Shown one piece after another: positions 56,184 to 62,026 of a stretch of 62,026 nucleotides of DNA (position 1 is the first letter of the stretch; the number at the start of each line of letters is the position of its first letter). The notes beneath the pieces were generated by a model that was given only the letters and a program-made list of their open reading frames with translations, searched no databases and was not told the origin of the DNA. This DNA comes from Lachnospiraceae bacterium (lineage in GTDB: Bacteria > Bacillota > Clostridia > Lachnospirales > Lachnospiraceae), in NCBI GenBank assembly GCA_016285265.1, contig JAEEQL010000002.1:1-62026 (forward strand), in the 5' to 3' direction. Both the position numbers and the translations under genes were made by a program.

Positions 56184-57446
56184 ATGGACGGCAATAATCA
56201 GCAGTTTTCTCAGCAGATAAATCCCCGGGCACAGTTCACTCAGCAGCCTCAGGGACAGTTCACGCAGCAGCCCCAGGGACAGTTCACGCAGCAGCCTCAG
56301 ACACAGTTCACTCAGCAGCCCCAGGGTCAGTTCGCGCAGCAGCCCCAGGGTCAGCCTCAGTATTATCAGCAGCCCGGAAAGGCATTCGATCCCTTTGCGA
56401 TGCCTAATTATGCGCAGGGGTATCCTTATGTTCAGCAGCCCGCTCCTTTTGACAAGAAGGGTGCGAAAAGGCATTTCAGCCGCGTCGGACTCAGTTATTT
56501 CATTTTCGGCGTAGCCGCGGTTCTGGTACAGGTCATCGTGTCCGTTGCGGTTGATATTATAAATCCCGACCTGTGGGACAATTATATGTTCAACATACTG
56601 GCCGGCATCCTTCCCATGTACCTTGTCGGCGCTCCGATATGCTTTATGCTCATGAAAGGGCTCCCCTCCGAAAAACCCGAAACCGGCAAGTGGGGATTCG
56701 GAAAGTTTATTGCGGCGCTTTTGATCGCGCTGGGCGTGATGTATATAGGAAACTATATCGGAACTGCCATAGGCCTTGTGATCGAAAGCTTTTCTCCCGA
56801 AGCAACCGCATCTACCAATGCGGTGCAGGAGATGGTCTTAACGGGAGATATGCTGGTAAACATCGTTTTCATGGTCTTCATCGGACCTGTTGTTGAGGAA
56901 CTGCTTTTCAGAAAACTGCTCTGTGACAGGCTCAGGATCTATGGCGAAGGAATTACCGTAGCGGTTGCGGGATTTATGTTCGGTCTCTTCCACGGAAACC
57001 TTACCCAGTTTGTATATGCCTTCCTTCTCGGATGCATTCTTACATACGTATACCTGAAGTCCGGAAGGGTCACGATCACGATAGCATATCACATCATAAT
57101 CAATTTCATCGGAAGCGTTGTTCCTATTTTGGCGCTGAGATCCGCTGATATTGACGGCTTACAGGAGATAATGGCCACCGGAGACAACGATCTTCTGGTA
57201 GAGTTCATCACCGACAATGTTGAGGCCTTTGCGGTCTATATCCTGTATGCGGTGAGCATTATCGCCGTTATGATCGTAGGTCTTATCCTCCTTGTCGTTT
57301 TCCTTGCGAGCGGCAAGGTTAAGTTCAGACCCGGACGTTACACGATCCCCTCTGGAAAGAAGTTTGGGGTTGTCATCATCAATACCGGAATGATCCTGTT
57401 CATCCTCATGGAAATAGGAGAGATCCTTATAAATATGTTTGCGTAG
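56184..57446 (+). CDS. CPBP-family intramembrane protease with Gln-rich N-terminal repeats
   Basis: FIGPVVEELLFRKLLCDRLR; FMFGLFHGNLTQFVYAFLLG; multiple TM segments. Confidence 0.92.
   Translation: MDGNNQQFSQQINPRAQFTQQPQGQFTQQPQGQFTQQPQTQFTQQPQGQFAQQPQGQPQYYQQPGKAFDPFAMPNYAQGYPYVQQPAPFDKKGAKRHFSRVGLSYFIFGVAAVLVQVIVSVAVDIINPDLWDNYMFNILAGILPMYLVGAPICFMLMKGLPSEKPETGKWGFGKFIAALLIALGVMYIGNYIGTAIGLVIESFSPEATASTNAVQEMVLTGDMLVNIVFMVFIGPVVEELLFRKLLCDRLRIYGEGITVAVAGFMFGLFHGNLTQFVYAFLLGCILTYVYLKSGRVTITIAYHIIINFIGSVVPILALRSADIDGLQEIMATGDNDLLVEFITDNVEAFAVYILYAVSIIAVMIVGLILLVVFLASGKVKFRPGRYTIPSGKKFGVVIINTGMILFILMEIGEILINMFA
56232..56351 (+). repeat. Five tandem 24-bp units encoding QFTQQPQG
   Basis: Units at 56232, 56256, 56280, 56304 and 56328, with synonymous and minor changes. 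Confidence 0.9.
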
Positions 57447-57455
57447 GATAAGAAA

Positions 57456-58157
57456 ATGTACGAATATGACATCCGTATCGGATACAGCCGTGTGGATGAG
57501 GAGCGCAGGCTCAGCATCCCGTCACTTATAGATATTATGCAGGATGCTTCGACTTTCCAATCGGAGGACCTGGGACTCGGAATCTCCTACTGCAGGGAAA
57601 AGAACGTATTCTGGGTTCTCAACAGCTGGCAGGTTGAGATAGACCGTCTTCCCGAGCTTTGCGAAAAGGTTACTGTATTTACTTTCCCCGTGGATTTCAA
57701 CCGCTTTCTCGGAACGAGATGCTTCGGTATCCGCTCCGGAAATGACACCATTGTCAGGGCTTACAGCGTCTGGGCGCTTCTCGATACCGATACATATAAG
57801 CCCTCTCCCATGACGGAGGATATGATCGAGCGGTATAAGACCGAAGAAGCACTTCCCATGGGCAAGATCTCCCGTAAGATCCGTGTTCCCGAGGGCGGTG
57901 TCCAGGAAAGCCCCATGAAGATAGAAGCGATCCACCTTGATGCCAACCATCATGTGAACAACGGCAAGTTCGTTCAGATAGCCGCATCGTATGTTCCGGG
58001 AGGCAGATCGTTTACGGGCTTCAGGGCACAGTACCTGTCACAGGCATTCCTCGGCGACAGCATCTATCCGAGAGTGTTCGATCTCGGTGAGGAAGGCTAC
58101 ATTGTTTCTCTTGAAAACGGAGACGGCGCACCCTATGCCGTAATGGAATTCAAATGA
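57456..58157 (+). CDS. Acyl-ACP thioesterase
   Basis: YSRVDEERRLSIPSLIDIMQDASTFQSEDLG; HLDANHHVNNGKFVQIA. Confidence 0.92.
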   Translation: MYEYDIRIGYSRVDEERRLSIPSLIDIMQDASTFQSEDLGLGISYCREKNVFWVLNSWQVEIDRLPELCEKVTVFTFPVDFNRFLGTRCFGIRSGNDTIVRAYSVWALLDTDTYKPSPMTEDMIERYKTEEALPMGKISRKIRVPEGGVQESPMKIEAIHLDANHHVNNGKFVQIAASYVPGGRSFTGFRAQYLSQAFLGDSIYPRVFDLGEEGYIVSLENGDGAPYAVMEFK

Positions 58158-59005
58158 TAAAAACCGGTTACAGACAGAAATTAAAAGTAGTTAAGAAGGT
58201 TGAGTTCGGAGTCTATCTTTCCGGGGAAGGTGCCGGAGAGAAGGCGGAGGAGAGAGTCCTCCTTCCCGCATCGAGAGTGCCCGAGGGTACTGCCGTTGGA
58301 GACGAGCTTGATGTATTCGTATACCGTGATTCCGAGGACAGGCAGATAGCGACCCTTGAAACACCCCGTGTGACCATAGGTACGCTCGCAAGGCTCAAGG
58401 TCGTCCAGGTCACTAAGATAGGAGCATTCCTTGACTGGGGACTTGAGAAGGACCTTTTCCTTCCCTATGCCCAGCAGACCTATAAGGTTTCCGAAGGCGA
58501 CGAGATACTTGTCACGATGTATGCCGACAAATCCGACAGACTCTGTGCGAAGATGGATGTTTACAAGAGTCTCGAGGACAGATCCGGATACAAGAAAGAT
58601 GACACGGTTGTCGGAACTGTTTACCTCATAAGCAATAACTTCGGCGCATTCGTTGCCGTTGACGATAAATACTCCGCGCTTATCCCCAAAAAGGAGATGT
58701 TCGGTGCTGCGGAGAAGATCGAAGCCGGCAGTAAGATCACCGCAAGGGTGGCCAGGGTGCTTGAAGACGGAAGGCTCGAGCTTGCCGTCCGCGACAAGGG
58801 ATATGTCCAGAGAAACGAAGATGCGGACAAGATCTTCGAAATGATAAAGGCAGCCGGCGGAACGATCTGTTTCTATGACAAGAGCGATCCGGAGCTTATC
58901 CGTGAAAAGACCGGAATGAGCAAGAATGAGTTCAAGCGCGCCGTCGGAAAGCTTCTCAAAGAAGACAAGATCACGATAGGCGAAGGAAGCATAAGCCTGA
59001 GATAA
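58154..59005 (+). CDS. CvfB-like S1 RNA-binding protein
   Basis: S1 repeats: GTLARLKVVQVTKIGAFLDWGLEKDLFLPYAQQ; C-terminal winged-helix-like MSKNEFKRAVGKLLKEDKI. Confidence 0.92.
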   Translation: MIKTGYRQKLKVVKKVEFGVYLSGEGAGEKAEERVLLPASRVPEGTAVGDELDVFVYRDSEDRQIATLETPRVTIGTLARLKVVQVTKIGAFLDWGLEKDLFLPYAQQTYKVSEGDEILVTMYADKSDRLCAKMDVYKSLEDRSGYKKDDTVVGTVYLISNNFGAFVAVDDKYSALIPKKEMFGAAEKIEAGSKITARVARVLEDGRLELAVRDKGYVQRNEDADKIFEMIKAAGGTICFYDKSDPELIREKTGMSKNEFKRAVGKLLKEDKITIGEGSISLR

Positions 59006-59006
59006 G

Positions 59007-59022
59007 AACCGTCTCCCTGTTT
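59007..59022 (+). repeat. Copy 3 of dispersed motif (AACCGTCTCCCTGTTT)
   Basis: Begins 1 nt after the CvfB-like stop codon. Confidence 0.45.
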
Positions 59023-59031
59023 TCTGATTGC

Positions 59032-59060
59032 TTGCCATTTGTTTACATAAGTAGTATAAT
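59032..59060 (+). promoter_or_regulatory. Promoter TTGCCA-N17-TATAAT for yjfB-like gene
   Basis: Perfect -10 and 17-bp spacer. Confidence 0.75.
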
Positions 59061-59105
59061 ATCTGTACTTAAAGGGAATGAGTTATTTCTCCCGGGGGGA
59101 AACAT

Positions 59106-59303
59106 ATGGATATGGGTCTTGTTAATATGGCCGTAAATTTCAAACAGGCGACCACGATGTCTGACATCAGCACCGCGATCCTTGCCAAGGCTCTTGATAC
59201 AGGAAGAGATATGGGGCAGGGAATGGTCGAGCTTATAGACTCTGCCGCTATGGAGAGAAGCGTTAATCCCATGGTGGGCGGTAATATCGATATTTCGGTA
59301 TGA
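59106..59303 (+). CDS. YjfB-family small protein (putative motility-associated)
   Basis: 65 aa; NMAVNFKQATTMSDISTAILAKALDTGRDMGQGMVELIDSA. Confidence 0.82.
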   Translation: MDMGLVNMAVNFKQATTMSDISTAILAKALDTGRDMGQGMVELIDSAAMERSVNPMVGGNIDISV

Positions 59304-59318
59304 CCATGTAATTATCAA

Positions 59319-59356
59319 ACTGAGCACTCCGGATTTTTCGGGGTGCTTATTTTTTG
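59319..59356 (+). terminator. Terminator after yjfB-like gene
   Basis: GAGCACTCCGGATTTTTCGGGGTGCTT followed by ATTTTTT. Confidence 0.85.
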
Positions 59357-59474
59357 CTAATTTTGACCATATAATTATTGTTTTTTTGTACATTTTTGTG
59401 TATATTATCTATTGGAGGTTTATGTGCCTCTGTTTGGGTTCGTTACAGTTTCATAGTTTTTGACGGGGTAATTT

Positions 59475-60575
59475 ATGATATCTAATCAAATACTTCAGGC
59501 AACATTAGACGGGTTAAAGCAGATCGCAAGAGTCGATCTTGCCATTACGGATCCCGAAGGCAGATGCGTTGTATCCACAGGAGATATAGCGGGTCTTTCC
59601 AAGGATGCCGTTGAGTTTGCTTCATCGGGGGCTGATTCCCAGGAGATAAAGGGAAATCAGTATTTCAAGATCTACGATGACCAGACCCTTGAATATGTTC
59701 TGGCGGTGGCAGGTGCCGGAGAGGATGTTTATACCCTCGGCAAGATGGCCGCATTCCAGGTACAGAGTCTTTCGGTTGCCTACAGGGAAAGATTCGACAA
59801 GGATAATTTCTTCAAGAATCTCCTTCTCGATAACCTTCTTCTCGTAGACATCTACAGCAGATCGAAGAAGCTCCATATCGCGAACGATGTTCCCAGGGTT
59901 GTCATCCTCACCGAGGCATCCAACACCAAGGATATCAATATACTCGAGACCGTCAGGACCTTCTGCTTATCGAGACCCAGGGATTTCGTCACCGCAGTCG
60001 ATGAGACCGATGTCGTCGTTGTGATGGAATTCGAACAGCCCATGACCAGACCCGACATGCAGGAAGCAGAGATCGAAGAGACCACCGCAGGCCTCAGAAA
60101 CGCTCTTGCCGAAGCGGGCGCGGTTGGCATCAAGATAGCTTACGGAAGCGTTGCCTCCGAGATAAAGGAAGTAAGCCGTTCCTACAAGGAAGCCAGAATG
60201 GCGGCCGATGTAGGCAGGATCTTCTTTGAGGAAAGAGAGGTCATCTCTTACAGCGGACTCGGGATCGGAAGACTTATTTATCAGCTTCCCATTCCTCTCT
60301 GCCGTCTTTTCATCAAGGAGATCTTCGACGGCAAGGATATCGATGAATTCGATGATGAGATCCTTCCCACCATCGACAAGTTCTTCGAGAATTCACTTAA
60401 CGTTTCCGAGACTTCCAGACAGCTCTTCATACACAGGAACACTCTTGTCTACAGACTCGACAAGATCCAGAAGACCACAGGTCTTGACCTGAGGGTATTT
60501 GATGATGCGATCACCTTCAAGATCGCGCTCATGGTCGTCAAATACATGAAGTATATGAAGAAGAACGAATATTGA
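59475..60575 (+). CDS. CdaR/PucR-type transcriptional regulator
   Basis: C-terminal HTH: FFENSLNVSETSRQLFIHRNTLVYRLDKIQKTTGLDLRVFDDAITFKIAL. Confidence 0.9.
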   Translation: MISNQILQATLDGLKQIARVDLAITDPEGRCVVSTGDIAGLSKDAVEFASSGADSQEIKGNQYFKIYDDQTLEYVLAVAGAGEDVYTLGKMAAFQVQSLSVAYRERFDKDNFFKNLLLDNLLLVDIYSRSKKLHIANDVPRVVILTEASNTKDINILETVRTFCLSRPRDFVTAVDETDVVVVMEFEQPMTRPDMQEAEIEETTAGLRNALAEAGAVGIKIAYGSVASEIKEVSRSYKEARMAADVGRIFFEEREVISYSGLGIGRLIYQLPIPLCRLFIKEIFDGKDIDEFDDEILPTIDKFFENSLNVSETSRQLFIHRNTLVYRLDKIQKTTGLDLRVFDDAITFKIALMVVKYMKYMKKNEY

Positions 60576-60588
60576 CAGGTAGATTTAA

Positions 60589-61335
60589 ATGACCAGAAGA
60601 GAAAAGATAAAAGCCGAACGTGACAAGTTCATAGAAGAGAACGGAATAATCTTCCTTGACGATGTCAGCATGAATTATCCCGAGAAAGGAAACCCTGCGG
60701 TCAAGAACGTTACACTCAGGATAGACAAGGGTGAGTTCGTATTCATCGTGGGAGACAGCGGATCGGGTAAATCGACACTCCTCAAGCTTCTCTTAAGAGA
60801 GATAGTTCCGACAGGCGGCGACGTTCATGTCATGGGACAGAACACCAGGAGGCTCCGCCATTCACAGATACCGAAGTTCCGCAGAAATCTCGGAGTTGTA
60901 TTCCAGGACTTCAGACTTCTCAAGGACAGAAACGTATACGAGAACGTTGCTTTTGCGCAGCGTATCATCGAGGTTCCTTCAAGGGAGATGAGAAGGAACG
61001 TTCCCAGCATCCTTTCAATGGTAGGACTTGCGGGAAAGTATAAGGCAAACGTTAAGAAGCTTTCCGGAGGAGAACAGCAGAGAGTTGCGCTTGCGAGAGC
61101 ACTTGTAAACAAGCCCTCAATACTCCTTGCCGACGAGCCCACCGGAAACCTCGATCCCAACAATGCATGGGACATCATGGATCTTCTTGCGGAGATCAAT
61201 GAGCAGGGAACGACCGTCATAGTCGTTACCCACTCCCCCACGATAGTCAACTCGATGAAGAAGAGAGTTGTTGCAATGAAGCTCGGAGAGATCATAAGCG
61301 ATGAGCAGGAAGGGGAGTATATAAATGAAGATTAG
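60589..61335 (+). CDS. ftsE: Cell division ATP-binding protein FtsE
   Basis: VGDSGSGKSTLLKLLLRE; GVVFQDFRLLKDRNVYENVAFA; LSGGEQQRVALARALVNKP. Confidence 0.96.
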   Translation: MTRREKIKAERDKFIEENGIIFLDDVSMNYPEKGNPAVKNVTLRIDKGEFVFIVGDSGSGKSTLLKLLLREIVPTGGDVHVMGQNTRRLRHSQIPKFRRNLGVVFQDFRLLKDRNVYENVAFAQRIIEVPSREMRRNVPSILSMVGLAGKYKANVKKLSGGEQQRVALARALVNKPSILLADEPTGNLDPNNAWDIMDLLAEINEQGTTVIVVTHSPTIVNSMKKRVVAMKLGEIISDEQEGEYINED

Positions 61336-62026
61336 AACCTTTCTGTACACTTTATGGCAGGGCATCCGCAACATGTTCAAGAACGGATGGTACTCCCTCG
61401 CATCGGTAGCAACCATCGGAGCATGTCTTTTCCTTCTCGGATTGTTCTACTCGATAGTATCCAACGCACAGCACATCCTCTATACGGTTGAAGAGGGTGT
61501 TACCGTTACGGTATTTTTCAATGAAGATGTTTCCGATGCGGCTGTGGATGCATTCGGCCAGGAGCTTCTTCAGCGTCCCGAGGTAAGGGATGTTGTCTTC
61601 CACAGTGACGAGGAGATCTGGGCTACTTTTGGTCCCAGCTACTTCGGCGAGGATTATCAGGAAGGCTTCCCCGAGAATCCCATGAAGGGCGAGCACAATT
61701 ATGAGATCTATCTTACCAGCGTAAGCTTGCAGGGCCAGCTTGTTACATGGCTCCAGTCCAAACCCGAGGTAAGACTCGTAAGATATTCAGAGGTTACCGC
61801 ATCCACACTTTCCGGATTTAACGGAATGATCGTTTATGTATCCGCAGCGATCATCCTGATCCTGCTTGCGGTAAGTATATTCCTTATAAGCAATACGGTA
61901 CGTGTGGGTATTTCCGTAAGATCTGAGGAGATCGGTATCATGAAGTACATCGGTGCCACGGACTTCTTCGTAAGAGCACCCTTCGTACTCGAGGGTATGA
62001 TGATCGGACTCATCGGTGCACTTATT
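61325..62026 (+). CDS. ftsX: Cell division protein FtsX, truncated by window end
   Basis: ATG overlaps ftsE end; MKIRTFLYTLWQGIRNMFKNGWYSLASVATIGACLFLLGLFYSIV...NTVRVGISVRSEEIGIMKYIGATDFFVRAPFVLEGMMIGLIGALI. Confidence 0.95.
   Translation, partial: MKIRTFLYTLWQGIRNMFKNGWYSLASVATIGACLFLLGLFYSIVSNAQHILYTVEEGVTVTVFFNEDVSDAAVDAFGQELLQRPEVRDVVFHSDEEIWATFGPSYFGEDYQEGFPENPMKGEHNYEIYLTSVSLQGQLVTWLQSKPEVRLVRYSEVTASTLSGFNGMIVYVSAAIILILLAVSIFLISNTVRVGISVRSEEIGIMKYIGATDFFVRAPFVLEGMMIGLIGALI

Noticed and set aside
56232-56351. CRISPR-like tandem array
   Set aside because: Units are contiguous with no spacers and lie in frame inside a CDS, so this is a coding repeat.
59063-59105. Possible c-di-GMP riboswitch in the yjfB leader
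   Set aside because: Leader after the predicted TSS is only about 40 nt and has no GEMM consensus; too short for an aptamer.

Overview
The window is a chromosomal segment from a Firmicute, most consistent with Lachnospiraceae/Clostridia from protein content and gene order. It is densely coded, mostly on the + strand. I support about 63 CDS and three tRNAs: Pro-CGG (-), Lys-CTT (+) and Gln-CTG (+). Housekeeping blocks include hprK-ROK kinase-murB-rapZ-whiA-crh-like, ireB-ruvX-DUF1292-rnj-ylbF-mltG-like, proS, uvrC, ftsH, trmB, prmA-rsmE, thiI, glnN and ftsEX. Accessory parts include an XRE/BrnT/BrnA module, glycoside hydrolases (GH95 fragment, GH3, GH10), a LacI-sensor/GGDEF fusion, an ABC-LytTR-DUF3021 operon, a zinc-ribbon/TPM membrane pair, an orphan PilT and a YjfB-family small protein. 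I saw no CRISPR array, prophage or intact transposon. The most notable observations are: (i) two HPr-fold proteins that both lack the catalytic His15 but keep the Ser46 motif, in the same window as HprK; (ii) paired direct repeats at a 21-bp period just upstream of the -35 of the LytTR operon; (iii) a uvrC reading frame with no usual start codon before its GIY-YIG motif; (iv) a 14-bp perfect inverted repeat between thiI and ireB; (v) a 22-bp perfect palindrome in the RNase J leader; (vi) a dispersed AACCGTCyCC(C/T)TGTTT-like motif next to three stop codons; (vii) a LacI-type sensor without HTH fused to GGDEF beside a GH3 gene. All assignments come from reading the sequence; no database search was run.
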